Part shown: piece by piece, positions 36,148 to 44,517 of the stretch | Position numbering within the stretch: position 1 is the stretch's first letter | How the letters are laid out: each line of letters begins with the position of its first letter | NCBI RefSeq assembly: GCF_900109145.1 | Contig: NZ_FNYY01000019.1 | Span: 32,419-96,418, forward strand | Direction of reading: 5' to 3' | Source: Marinovum algicola | Lineage (GTDB): Bacteria > Pseudomonadota > Alphaproteobacteria > Rhodobacterales > Rhodobacteraceae | DNA: 64,000 bases | Translations under genes and position numbers: made by a program | Notes under the pieces: generated by a model | What the model was told of the DNA's origin: nothing | Seen by the model: the letters and a program-made list of their open reading frames with translations, nothing else | Databases searched by the model: none

Positions 36148-37502
36148 CCGACTGGATCGCCCAGACCCCGCAGGCCGCGCAGGCCTATCTCGAGGGGCGC
36201 CGGCTCGACGAGGTGGAATGCGTGATCCCCGACCTGCCGGGCATTGCCCGCGGCAAGGCGGTCCCGGCGTCGAAATTCGCCCGGCAGTCGTTCTTCTTCC
36301 TGCCGGATTCGATCTTCTATCAGACCATCACCGGTGGCTGGGGCGAGGCCGCCGGCGCCGATGGCTTTATCGAGCGCGACATGATCCTCAAGCCCGACAT
36401 GTCGACCGCCACTGCCGCGCCCTGGACCGGCGACTGGACCTTGCAGGTGATCCACGACGCCTTTGACCGCGAGGGCGTGCCGATCCCGGCGAGCCCGCGC
36501 AACGTGCTGAAACGGGTGGTCGACCTCTACCACCAGCGCGGCTGGAAGCCGGTGGTGGCGCCGGAGATGGAATTCTACCTGGTGGCCCGCAATATCGACC
36601 CGGCCAAGAGCATCGAGCCGATGATGGGCCGCTCGGGCCGGCCGGCCGCGGCGCGTCAGGCCTATTCGATGACGGCGGTGGATGAATTCGGCCCGGTGAT
36701 CGACGACATCTACGATTTTGCCGAGGCCCAGGGCTTCGAAATCGACGGCATCACCCAGGAGGGCGGCGCCGGCCAGCTCGAGATCAACCTGCGGCATGGC
36801 AATCCGGTGAAACTGGCCGACGAGGTGTTCTATTTCAAGCGGCTGATCCGCGAGGCGGCGCTGCGCCACGACTGCTTTGCCACCTTCATGGCCAAGCCGA
36901 TCGCCGATGAGCCGGGCTCGGCCATGCACATCCATCATTCGGTGCTCGACCTGGAGACCCGCCGCAACATGTTCGCCGGGCCGCAGGGCGGCGAGACAGA
37001 TGCCTTTGCGCATTTCATCGGCGGTTTGCAGCGGTATCTGCCAAGCGCCATCGCGGTGATGGCGCCATATGTGAACTCCTATCGCCGCTACGTGCGCGAC
37101 CATGCCGCCCCGATCAACCTGGAATGGGCGCGCGACAACCGAACCACCGGCATCCGCATCCCGATCTCGGATCCGGAGGCCAGGCGCGTGGAGAACCGCA
37201 TCGGCGGCATGGATTGCAACCCCTACCTCGGGATCGCAGCGTCGCTGGCCTGTGGCTATCTCGGTCTGGTCAACAAGGTGACGCCAGCCGGGCAGTTTTC
37301 GGGGGATGCCTATGAGGGCGAGCCGGACATCCCGCAGGTGCTGGGATCGGCGCTGGATCTGTTTGACGCGGCGACCGAGCTGCACGAGGTGCTGGGGCCG
37401 GAGTTCGCCCGGGTCTATGGCATCGTCAAACGCACGGAATACGAGGAGTTTCTTCAGGTGATCTCGCCCTGGGAGCGGGAACACCTGTTGCTGAACGTGT
37501 GA
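36144..37502 (+). CDS. Glutamine-synthetase-family ligase 2
   Basis: 452 aa, a distant paralogue of ligase 1 (different spacing and N-terminus). Conserved family elements are EMEFYLVARN, EGGAGQLEINLRHG, EPGSAMHIHHSVLD, DNRTTGIRIPISD and RRVENRIGGMDCNPYL. Having two such ligases in one operon suggests two amine substrates or a two-step gamma-glutamylation. Start ATG 36144 overlaps the amidotransferase stop. Confidence 0.87.
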   Translation: MTDWIAQTPQAAQAYLEGRRLDEVECVIPDLPGIARGKAVPASKFARQSFFFLPDSIFYQTITGGWGEAAGADGFIERDMILKPDMSTATAAPWTGDWTLQVIHDAFDREGVPIPASPRNVLKRVVDLYHQRGWKPVVAPEMEFYLVARNIDPAKSIEPMMGRSGRPAAARQAYSMTAVDEFGPVIDDIYDFAEAQGFEIDGITQEGGAGQLEINLRHGNPVKLADEVFYFKRLIREAALRHDCFATFMAKPIADEPGSAMHIHHSVLDLETRRNMFAGPQGGETDAFAHFIGGLQRYLPSAIAVMAPYVNSYRRYVRDHAAPINLEWARDNRTTGIRIPISDPEARRVENRIGGMDCNPYLGIAASLACGYLGLVNKVTPAGQFSGDAYEGEPDIPQVLGSALDLFDAATELHEVLGPEFARVYGIVKRTEYEEFLQVISPWEREHLLLNV

Positions 37503-37507
37503 GGATC

Positions 37508-37556
37508 GGGGGCGCTGCCCCCGGACCCCCGGCGGTATTTGTCAAAGAGAAGAAGC
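37508..37556 (+). repeat. Intergenic repeat, copy D (shortened)
   Basis: GGGGGCGCTGCCCCC hairpin followed directly by GGACCCCC, GGCGGTATTTGTCAAAGAGAAGAAG. It lacks most of the second stem found in copies A-C. It ends 13 nt before the oxidase start codon. Confidence 0.7.
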
Positions 37557-37569
37557 AGGGGAGCGGGGC

Positions 37570-38865
37570 ATGAACCTGCTGTTTTCCAACGATCGCCAGG
37601 GCCAGTACCCGGAGAGCTGGTATGCGGCGACAACCGCGTTTCTGCCGCCCTTCGCGCCGCTCCAGGGCGCGGTGACGGCCGATGTCTGTATTGTCGGCGG
37701 TGGCTATACCGGGCTCTCGGCGGCGCTGGAACTGGCGCGGGCCGGGCGCCGGGTTGTCCTGCTCGAGGCGCATCGGGTGGGCTTTGGCGCCTCGGGACGC
37801 AATGGCGGGCAGTTGGGCTCGGGGCAGCGGGTCGACCAGCAGGGGCTGGAGCGACTGGTCGGACGCGCGGATGCGGCGAAATACTGGGCGCTCGGCGAGG
37901 CGGCCAAGGCGCTGGTCAAGCGGCTGATTTCCGACCATGACATCGAGTGTCACCTGAAGCCGGGCGTGGCCTGGACCGGCTCGAGCGCGGCGGAGGTGGC
38001 CGAGTTGCACGGCTATGTCGATTTCCTGCGCGAGCGCTATGGCTATGACCATGTCGAGGCGCTGGACGAAGCGGCCTGCCGGGCGCTCTGCCCGTCTCCC
38101 GATTACAAGGGCGGGATGATCGACCGGGATGCGGCGCATCTGCACCCCTTGCGGCTGGCGGTGGGGCTGGCGCGGGCGGCGGCGGCGGCCGGGGCGGTGA
38201 TCCATGAGGGCTCTTGCGTGCATCACGTCGCGCCGGGGCTGGTGCAGACCGCCGATGGGCGGGTCAAGGCCGATCACGTGATCCTGGCAGGCAACGGCTA
38301 TCTTGGCACGCTGGACCGGAAGGTGCTGGCGCGGGTCATACCGATCAACAATTTTGTCATTGCCACAGAGCCTCTGGGCGCGGGCGCGGCGCAGGTGCTG
38401 ACCGAGGATGTGGCCGTGGCCGACAGCCGCTTCGTGGTGAACTACTTCCGGCTCAGCCACGACAGGCGGCTGCTGTTCGGCGGTGGCGAGAGTTATGGCT
38501 ATCGGTTCCCGAAGGACATCGCCGCCAAGGTGCGGCGGCCGATGGCCGAGATTTTCCCGCATCTGAAAGACGTCAGGATCGACTATGCTTGGGGCGGCAC
38601 CCTGGCGATCACCATGAAGCGCCTGCCCTTTCTGGCGCGGGTGGCGCCGGGGGTGCTCTCGGCCTCGGGTTACTCCGGCCACGGGGTCGGCACGGCGACC
38701 CATGCCGGCTGGCTGATGGCGCGGGCGATCATGGGCGAACAGGAGGGGTTCGAGACCATGTCCGCCCTGCCCGCCCCCGCCTTTCCCGGCGGCGGGATGA
38801 TGCGAACCCCGCTGCTGACCCTGGCGATGAGCTGGTATGCCCTGCGCGACAGATTGGGGATCTGA
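37570..38865 (+). CDS. FAD-dependent amine oxidase (PuuB/OrdL-like)
   Basis: 431 aa DAO-fold oxidoreductase. The Rossmann FAD motif is VCIVGGGYTGLSAALELARAG (about 39-58), followed by GFGASGRNGGQLGSGQR, characteristic of gamma-glutamylputrescine oxidase relatives, and by YSGHGVGTATHAG near the C-terminus. Predicted to oxidise the gamma-glutamylated amine made by the ligases to an aldehyde, with release of ammonia. No aldehyde dehydrogenase is visible downstream in the window. Last gene of this cluster. Confidence 0.9.
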   Translation: MNLLFSNDRQGQYPESWYAATTAFLPPFAPLQGAVTADVCIVGGGYTGLSAALELARAGRRVVLLEAHRVGFGASGRNGGQLGSGQRVDQQGLERLVGRADAAKYWALGEAAKALVKRLISDHDIECHLKPGVAWTGSSAAEVAELHGYVDFLRERYGYDHVEALDEAACRALCPSPDYKGGMIDRDAAHLHPLRLAVGLARAAAAAGAVIHEGSCVHHVAPGLVQTADGRVKADHVILAGNGYLGTLDRKVLARVIPINNFVIATEPLGAGAAQVLTEDVAVADSRFVVNYFRLSHDRRLLFGGGESYGYRFPKDIAAKVRRPMAEIFPHLKDVRIDYAWGGTLAITMKRLPFLARVAPGVLSASGYSGHGVGTATHAGWLMARAIMGEQEGFETMSALPAPAFPGGGMMRTPLLTLAMSWYALRDRLGI

Positions 38866-38966
38866 CGACACAGGCGACGGGCATTGACGCCCGTTACGGA
38901 AAATTCACTTTTTTGCCGCATTGCTCTGATTTAGTTTTCTGAAAACCCCGATTAAGGAAAGCGAAT

Positions 38967-40166
38967 ATGAGCAGTCTCGAGGCCCCCAACGTTCATGACG
39001 CCGAGCCGATCCCGGAGGCGGCCCGCGCCGAAATCGACCGGTTGCTGCAAAGTGGCGACCTGTTCCGCTATACCGCGCCCGAGGATGCGCCGGTGGCGCT
39101 TCTCGAAGCGGAATTCGCCGAAATGATGGGCATGCGCTATGCGCTGGCGGTCGCGTCCTGTTCGGCGGCGCTGTTTCTGGCGCTCAAGGCGCTGGAGCTG
39201 CCGCGCGACGCCCGCGTGCTGATCCCCGGCTTCACCTTTGCCGCGGTGCCCTCGGCGGTGGTGCATGCCGAATGTTGCCCGGTGCTGTGCGAGGTCGGCG
39301 ACGATTACCGCATCGACCTTGAGGATTTCGCCGCCAAGCTCGACGATGTCGCGGCGGTGATCATCAGCCACATGCGCGGCCATACCTCGGACATGGCGGC
39401 GATCATGGCGCTTTGCGACGCGCGTGGCATTCCGGTGGTCGAGGATGCGGCACATTCTCTGGGCACCACCTGGCGCGGGCGGAAGATCGGCACCATTGGC
39501 CGGATCGGCTGTTTCAGCTTTCAGAGCTACAAGATGATAAACGCCGGCGAAGGCGGCATTCTGGTTACCGACGATGCCGAGCTGGTGGCGCGCGCGATCA
39601 TCATGTCGGGCGCCTATGAGCACAACTGGAAGAAACACCCGGTGCTGCGCGATCATTTCCCGGCGTTGCAGAACCGCCTGCCGCTTTACAATCAGCGCAT
39701 GTCGAACCTGTCGGCGGCGGTGATCCGGCCGCAGCTGCCGCATCTGGCGCGCCGGGTGGGCGACGGGCGGGCGAACCACGATCACGTGGCGGCGCGGCTC
39801 AACACCTCTCCCTGGATGCAGGTGCCCGACAGCCTGCCCGGTGAAGAGCGCGCGCCGGATTCGATCCAGTTCAACCTCGAGGGCATGACCGAGCCCCAGC
39901 GCCGCAGCTTTGCCGAGGCGGCCGAGGCGATGGGCGTCAAGGTGCAGATCTTCGGGCTCTCGGCAGACAATGCGCGCGCCTTCTGGAACTGGCATTTCGT
40001 ACCGGATCTGCCGGAAGATCTGCCCGCCACCCGGGCGATGCTGATGCGGGCCTGCGATGTGCGGCTGCCGGCGCGGCTGACGCGGGCGGAGTGCGATTTT
40101 ATCGCCGAGGCGCTGATCGCCGCGGCAGAGACGGTGATGGGCACGCCCCGGGCCTACGGCACCTGA
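38967..40166 (+). CDS. DegT/DnrJ/EryC1/StrS-family PLP aminotransferase
   Basis: 399 aa. The PLP-binding lysine is Lys189 in GCFSFQSYKMINAGEGG, and the family signatures IPGFTFAAVPSAV and VVEDAAHSLG are present. Such enzymes transaminate sugars or small carbonyl compounds; here no sugar-nucleotide genes are adjacent, so the substrate is open. It may act with the upstream amine cluster, though a 101-bp AT-rich gap holding promoter-like sequence suggests separate control. It ends before a strong terminator. Confidence 0.88.
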   Translation: MSSLEAPNVHDAEPIPEAARAEIDRLLQSGDLFRYTAPEDAPVALLEAEFAEMMGMRYALAVASCSAALFLALKALELPRDARVLIPGFTFAAVPSAVVHAECCPVLCEVGDDYRIDLEDFAAKLDDVAAVIISHMRGHTSDMAAIMALCDARGIPVVEDAAHSLGTTWRGRKIGTIGRIGCFSFQSYKMINAGEGGILVTDDAELVARAIIMSGAYEHNWKKHPVLRDHFPALQNRLPLYNQRMSNLSAAVIRPQLPHLARRVGDGRANHDHVAARLNTSPWMQVPDSLPGEERAPDSIQFNLEGMTEPQRRSFAEAAEAMGVKVQIFGLSADNARAFWNWHFVPDLPEDLPATRAMLMRACDVRLPARLTRAECDFIAEALIAAAETVMGTPRAYGT

Positions 40167-40189
40167 TCCGCCGCAAGGGTCGGAACCGC

Positions 40190-40217
40190 AAAAGCCCCGC
40201 GACCGGCGCGGGGCTTT
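40190..40217. terminator. Strong bidirectional terminator (aminotransferase / phaR)
   Basis: Stem AAAGCCCCGCG / GCGCGGGGCTTT around ACCG with flanking A and T runs, between convergent stops. Confidence 0.88.
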
Positions 40218-40242
40218 GCAAAACTGAGCTTTTGCTCGCGGT

Positions 40243-40791
40243 TTACTTGTCCATCTTGGACAATTTGGCCTGAAGCTCGGCCAGCTGTTTCTTGATCGCG
40301 TCGAGGTCTTCCTCGTCTTTCTGGTCGCTCTGGCCTTCGCCCTGATCGGGGCCCGACCATTGCGGAGAAATGCCGCCGGTCATCGCCTTCATGAAAGCTT
40401 CCTGCTGCGCCTTCATCGCCTCGAAGCCCGGCATCTTGGCCATCGGGCTCATCTCGAGCATGCGGTTCTGGCCTTCGCGCAGCATCTCGAACGAGGCGGT
40501 CAGGAACTGCGGCACGACGCTTTGCGCCTGGGTGGTGTAGCTGCGGACCAGGTCGGTAAGCACCCCCAGCGGCAACACATTTTCGCCGCGGCTCTCGTGT
40601 TCGGCGACGATCTGAAGCAGGTATTGCCGGGTCAGGTCGTCACCCGATTTCAGATCGACGATCTGCACGTCGCGGCCATCGCGGATGAACCCCGAGATGT
40701 CTTCGAGCGTCACGTAATCGCTGGTTTCGGTATTGTAGAGCCTGCGGCTCGCGTACCGCTTGATCAGAAGGGGTTTCGGTTTGTCCGCCAC
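40243..40791 (-). CDS. phaR: PHA synthesis repressor PhaR
   Basis: 182 aa regulator that senses PHA granules and represses phaP. The PHB/PHA accumulation domain is clear: PLLIKRYASRRLYNTETSDYVT and IRDGRDVQIVDLKSGDDLTRQ, followed by VLPLGVLTDLVRSY. The C-terminus is Gln/Lys/Glu-rich and probably coiled (DAIKKQLAELQAKLSKMDK). The target sites are likely the CTGC-N3-GCAG repeats before phaP. It lies downstream of the HlyD-like gene, after a terminator-like hairpin, so it probably has its own promoter. Confidence 0.95.
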   Translation of the reverse strand: MADKPKPLLIKRYASRRLYNTETSDYVTLEDISGFIRDGRDVQIVDLKSGDDLTRQYLLQIVAEHESRGENVLPLGVLTDLVRSYTTQAQSVVPQFLTASFEMLREGQNRMLEMSPMAKMPGFEAMKAQQEAFMKAMTGGISPQWSGPDQGEGQSDQKDEEDLDAIKKQLAELQAKLSKMDK

Positions 40792-40881
40792 TTGGGCCGT
40801 CCTCCCGTGAGTTTCAGCGTTGCAAAAAAGCCTAGGCCAGCGTTTGCAAAAAGAAAAGCGTTGTCACGCCGCAGGCGCGAA

Positions 40882-40904
40882 AAACATGATGCTGCGCAGC
40901 ATCA
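40882..40904 (-). terminator. Terminator-like hairpin at the end of the HlyD-like gene
   Basis: GATGCTGCGCAGCATC (40888-40903) is a perfect palindrome followed, on the minus strand, by ATGTTTTT. It overlaps the stop codon. It also contains an unspaced CTGC-GCAG, so binding by PhaR cannot be excluded. Confidence 0.6.
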
Positions 40905-41849
40905 CGCGGGATCCGGCAGGGTTTCGACCTCGACCGCCTCGTTCAGATAGAGCGCGGCGGCGCAGTCTTCGTCGACCTCGATCGAGGATTTGACGTATTG
41001 ATGTTCGAGGTCGGCCTCGGTGCCGATCCAGGTGAAGCTGCCGCCACAGGCCTGGCCGTTGATCCGCGCGATCCGGACCGGCGCGCCAATGGTCACGCCC
41101 GAGGATTGCTGTGCCACAAGCTGATCGACGCGCACGAAAACCTCGACCGATTTCTTCTCGGGCGCATAGATCTGCGCGGCCGAGGCGCCGGCGCTGACGC
41201 AATCGCCGACATTGGGCGCAAAGCCCAGCAGAACACCGGCATAAGGCGCGCGCAGCTGAAGCGCCGCATGGGCCACCTGCTGCGATTGCAGGTCGAGCTG
41301 GCCGATGTCGAGCGCGATCTCGGCGCGTTTCTTGGCGGAGATTGCGCTGGCCAGGGTCTCCTTGGCCTGATCGGCGGCGAAATCGGCGTTCATCATCCGG
41401 CTTTCGACACCTTCCATGGTGCTTTCGTTGATCAAGCCGCGGCGGAACATCTGTTCGTTGCGGGCAAATTCCTTGCCGACAAAGGCCAGTTCCTGCGCCC
41501 GGCGGTCGACATTGGCCTCGGCGGCGTCGATGGCGAGCTGTTTCTCAGCCACCGCCGCCTCGAGATCGGCAACCCTTGCCTTGGCGGTCTCGAGCGCCAG
41601 TTCGGCGTCCTGCGCGTCAAGCTCGACCAGCAATTGCCCGCTTTCGGCCGCGCCGGTGCGGCGGGCGCTGTCCGAGACGGAGACGATGCAGCCGCCGGTT
41701 TCATAAGACAGCCCGGTGATCTCACGGGCCACCACGGTACCGGCAAAGGTGAACGGCTGGAATTCGGCCTCTGTCTCCTGGGCCATGGCGCCCGTCGCGG
41801 CCAGGCCAAGGACCAACGCCCCGCGTCTCGATGCAATCTTGCCGATCAT
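40902..41849 (-). CDS. HlyD-like periplasmic adaptor (membrane-fusion protein), orphan
   Basis: 315 aa. Signal peptide (MIGKIASRRGALVLGLAATGAMA), a lipoyl-like half (GTVVAREITGLSYETGGCIVSV), a coiled-coil hairpin (about 80-185, rich in Ala/Glu/Lys) and a beta-barrel region ending RAPYAGVLLGFAPNVGDCVSAG. Adaptor proteins of this kind bridge inner-membrane pumps and outer-membrane channels. No RND, ABC or TolC gene lies within several kb, so its partner is elsewhere or it has another use. It sits between phaP and phaR. The ribosome site GGAAGGG is clear. Confidence 0.8.
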   Translation of the reverse strand: MIGKIASRRGALVLGLAATGAMAQETEAEFQPFTFAGTVVAREITGLSYETGGCIVSVSDSARRTGAAESGQLLVELDAQDAELALETAKARVADLEAAVAEKQLAIDAAEANVDRRAQELAFVGKEFARNEQMFRRGLINESTMEGVESRMMNADFAADQAKETLASAISAKKRAEIALDIGQLDLQSQQVAHAALQLRAPYAGVLLGFAPNVGDCVSAGASAAQIYAPEKKSVEVFVRVDQLVAQQSSGVTIGAPVRIARINGQACGGSFTWIGTEADLEHQYVKSSIEVDEDCAAALYLNEAVEVETLPDPA

Positions 41850-41925
41850 GATGCGCCCTTCCCCGCTGCGATCCGGGTGATGGTGCGCAATGCCGGGCGA
41901 TCTGGCAAGAGCGGCGGGCGCAAAA

Positions 41926-41957
41926 GAAAAGACGGGCCCCGAGGGACCCGTCTTTCC
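41926..41957. terminator. Terminator after phaP
   Basis: Stem AAGACGGG / CCCGTCTT with loop CCCCGAGGGA and flanking A/T runs, 65 bp downstream of the phaP stop and before the HlyD-like gene. Confidence 0.75.
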
Positions 41958-42021
41958 GTGATGTCGTCGCGCATCAGGGGGGAGGAGACAGCGCGGACTA
42001 CATCCTGATCAGATGATCAGC

Positions 42022-42477
42022 TTACTTGGCGGTTGCGGTCGCTTTCTTGGTGGCAGCGGTCGCATCCGAAGTGGCTTTTTTCACGGCAGCCGAAGCTTCT
42101 TCCGAGAATTCCTTGCCGGCCGCCATCATCAGTTCGACGGTTTCCATCTGAACTTTCTTGGCGATTTCAGCGAAAGCGGCCACGTTTTCGGCGGCAACTT
42201 CAGCTTGAGCCGAAGCGAAATCGGTCATCGCCTTGGCATAGTCGGCGGGCTCGGATTTGGCTTTCGACAGCTCGGCCAGTTTGGCCAGGGTGTCTTTGGT
42301 CCATTTCGAGGAGATCTCGGTCGACTTCTCGGCAGCTTCCAGAGCAACGCCCGAGAGTTTCTCGTTCAGGGTCGCTTGGGTCTTGAAGGCATCTTCCAGA
42401 GCCGAAGTGTCAACCGGGAACGCGCCCATCATGTCTTTCAGCAGCGCGGTGACGTCTTGTGCTTTTGCAGCAGCCAT
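42022..42477 (-). CDS. phaP: Phasin PhaP
   Basis: 151 aa granule-coating protein. Alpha-helical, Ala/Lys/Glu-rich sequence with the phasin core (FAEIAKKVQMETVELMMAAGKEFSE) and a C-terminal lysine/alanine tail (KKATATAK). It covers PHA granules and controls their size. The AAAGGA ribosome site is clear. Two CTGC-N3-GCAG sites upstream point to PhaR repression. Flanked by phaC upstream and a terminator downstream, so it is probably its own transcription unit with high output. Confidence 0.93.
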   Translation of the reverse strand: MAAAKAQDVTALLKDMMGAFPVDTSALEDAFKTQATLNEKLSGVALEAAEKSTEISSKWTKDTLAKLAELSKAKSEPADYAKAMTDFASAQAEVAAENVAAFAEIAKKVQMETVELMMAAGKEFSEEASAAVKKATSDATAATKKATATAK

Positions 42478-42545
42478 AATCTAAATCCTTTGTTTCTGCG
42501 CGGAGCGGGCCCACCCCGTCTCTGCGTCTGCAAAGAATATAGCCG

Positions 42546-42585
42546 CTGCACCGCAGCATTTCAACCACTTTTTGCTGCGGTGCAG
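42546..42585. promoter_or_regulatory. Two CTGC-N3-GCAG sites (probable PhaR operators) before phaP
   Basis: CTGC-ACC-GCAG at 42546-42556 and CTGC-GGT-GCAG at 42575-42585, centres 29 bp apart, lie 69-108 bp upstream of the phaP start. This matches the TGC-rich inverted site I recall for PhaR of Paracoccus and Rhodobacter. The pair is flanked by short A/T runs suited to a promoter. Confidence 0.75.
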
Positions 42586-42608
42586 AAAAAGGTTTTCCCT
42601 ACGTAAAT

Positions 42609-44402
42609 TCAGATGCTTGCCTTGACCCGAACGTAGTCACCCGGGGCATCGCCAAGCGGCGGGTGCTCAGAATCACCCGCGTCGCGTGCATCGATCATCT
42701 TGCCTGCACGCGGCTTGAGCCAGGCCTCCCAGCGCGGCCACCAGGAGCCCTCGTGGAACTCGGCGCCTTCCATCCACTCCTCCGCGGTATCGGGCAGATC
42801 GTCGTTGACGTAATGGCCATACTTCTTTTTGGTCGGCGGATTGACGATCCCGGCGATATGGCCCGACTGGCCGACGATGAAGCTGCGCGACCGGCTGCCG
42901 GTTTGCAGGAACCCGCGATAACAATCCTTCCAGGGCGCGATGTGATCGGTCTCGGTGGCGACGGCACAGATCGGCACGGTGACATCCTTGATCGACAGGC
43001 TCTCGCCCAGAAGCTCGAAGGTGCCTTCGATCATCTCGTTGCGCTGGCACAGGCCGCGCAGGTACTGCATCACCATCTTGCCGGGCAGGCCCGAGCCATC
43101 GCCGTTCCAGTACAGCAGATCGAAGGCCGGGGGCGTATCGCCCATCATGTAGCTGCGGATTGCCGGCTGATAGATCAGGTCGTTCGACCGCAGGAAGGAC
43201 ATGGTCCGCCCCATGATGAAGCTGCGCAGGATGCCGTGCTGCGCGACCTCGGCCTCGATCCCGTCGACGAAATCATCCTGAAGGAACGGCGTGAATTCAC
43301 CCTGATCCGAAAAATCGGTCAGCGTGGTGAAGAAGGTGGCGGATTTGACCGACTTGTCGCCACGCTTCTTGAGCAGCGCCAGCACGAGGTTGAGCGTGGT
43401 GCCGGCGATGCAATAGCCGATCGCATTGACCTGCTTGACCTTGCAGAGCTTCTTGGCTTCTTCGATGGCGGCCAGATAGCCATGCTCGACATAATCCTCC
43501 ATGCCCCTGTCGGCATAGGTCGGATCGGGATTGACCCAGCTGACCACGAACAGCGTATAGCCCTGGTCGACCACCCATTTGATAAAGCTATTCTTGTCCT
43601 TGAGATCGAGGATGTAGAACTTGTTGATCCAGGGCGGAAACAGCACGATCGGGATTTCATGCACCTTGTCGGTGCTGGGGCTGTACTGGATCAGCTCCAT
43701 CATGTCGTTGCGAAACACCACCTTGCCCGGCGTGGTGGCGATATTGCCGCCCACTTCGAAAGCTTCGGTATCGGCCAGCCGCACCACCAGCTCGCCATCG
43801 TTGGCCTCGAGATCGGCGACAAGGTTCTCAAGCCCCTTGACCACGGAATCGCCCTCGGTCTCGATCGCCTTCATCAGCGCGTCGGGATTGGTGGCAAAGA
43901 AATTCGTCGGCGCCATCATGTCGACGATCTGCTGCGAAAAGTAGCGCAGCCGCTTCTTTTCCTTCTCGTCGATGTCCTCAATGTCCTCGACCGCCTGTTT
44001 GATGGCGTCGGAATTGATCATGTATTGCTGCTTGATGAAGTTGAAATAGGGGTTGGATTTCCAGACCGGATTGGAAAACCGCTTGTCGTCCGGCGTGTTG
44101 TCTTCCGGCGCGGCCAGCTTGCCCTGGGCCAGAAGCTGCTGCGCCTCGACGATATGCTTCAGCGACTTGCCCCAATAGTCCACCTGATGCTCGAGGATCT
44201 TGGCCGGGTTCTGCATCCATTCCTGCCAATAAGCCGTCGCTGCACGTGCAAAAAGCTCGGACTCGGGCGCAGCAATTTGCGGATTCGGCGGTTTGCGTCG
44301 CGTCAAGGCCTTGGTCAGACGCTGCGTCAACTCGTCAATTTTGGCAATATTCTCGTCTAGATGAGCAATATTATTACTCTGTTTAGCGTCTTCGATTGTC
44401 AT
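42609..44402 (-). CDS. phaC: Class I poly(3-hydroxyalkanoate) synthase PhaC
   Basis: 597 aa. Polymerises hydroxyacyl-CoA at the granule surface. The lipase-like box IGYCIAGTT places the catalytic Cys at residue 331. PPWINKFYILDLKDKNSFIKW and the C-terminal GQSGHIAGIVNPP (catalytic His) are intact, and WMEGAEFHEGSWWPRW is the conserved end. Length is normal for class I. Divergent from phaZ across 115 bp that must hold both promoters. It is followed by phaP on the same strand. Confidence 0.97.
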   Translation of the reverse strand: MTIEDAKQSNNIAHLDENIAKIDELTQRLTKALTRRKPPNPQIAAPESELFARAATAYWQEWMQNPAKILEHQVDYWGKSLKHIVEAQQLLAQGKLAAPEDNTPDDKRFSNPVWKSNPYFNFIKQQYMINSDAIKQAVEDIEDIDEKEKKRLRYFSQQIVDMMAPTNFFATNPDALMKAIETEGDSVVKGLENLVADLEANDGELVVRLADTEAFEVGGNIATTPGKVVFRNDMMELIQYSPSTDKVHEIPIVLFPPWINKFYILDLKDKNSFIKWVVDQGYTLFVVSWVNPDPTYADRGMEDYVEHGYLAAIEEAKKLCKVKQVNAIGYCIAGTTLNLVLALLKKRGDKSVKSATFFTTLTDFSDQGEFTPFLQDDFVDGIEAEVAQHGILRSFIMGRTMSFLRSNDLIYQPAIRSYMMGDTPPAFDLLYWNGDGSGLPGKMVMQYLRGLCQRNEMIEGTFELLGESLSIKDVTVPICAVATETDHIAPWKDCYRGFLQTGSRSRSFIVGQSGHIAGIVNPPTKKKYGHYVNDDLPDTAEEWMEGAEFHEGSWWPRWEAWLKPRAGKMIDARDAGDSEHPPLGDAPGDYVRVKASI

Positions 44403-44517
44403 CTCAACGATTCCTCTTTAATCTTGCAGGCGCAGCATTAGATTGCTTTGTTGGAGGGGGCAAAGCGACAAAAACAACGGGGCGTGCCAGTGCCCCATAG
44501 CTCCGGAGCCCACGCAG

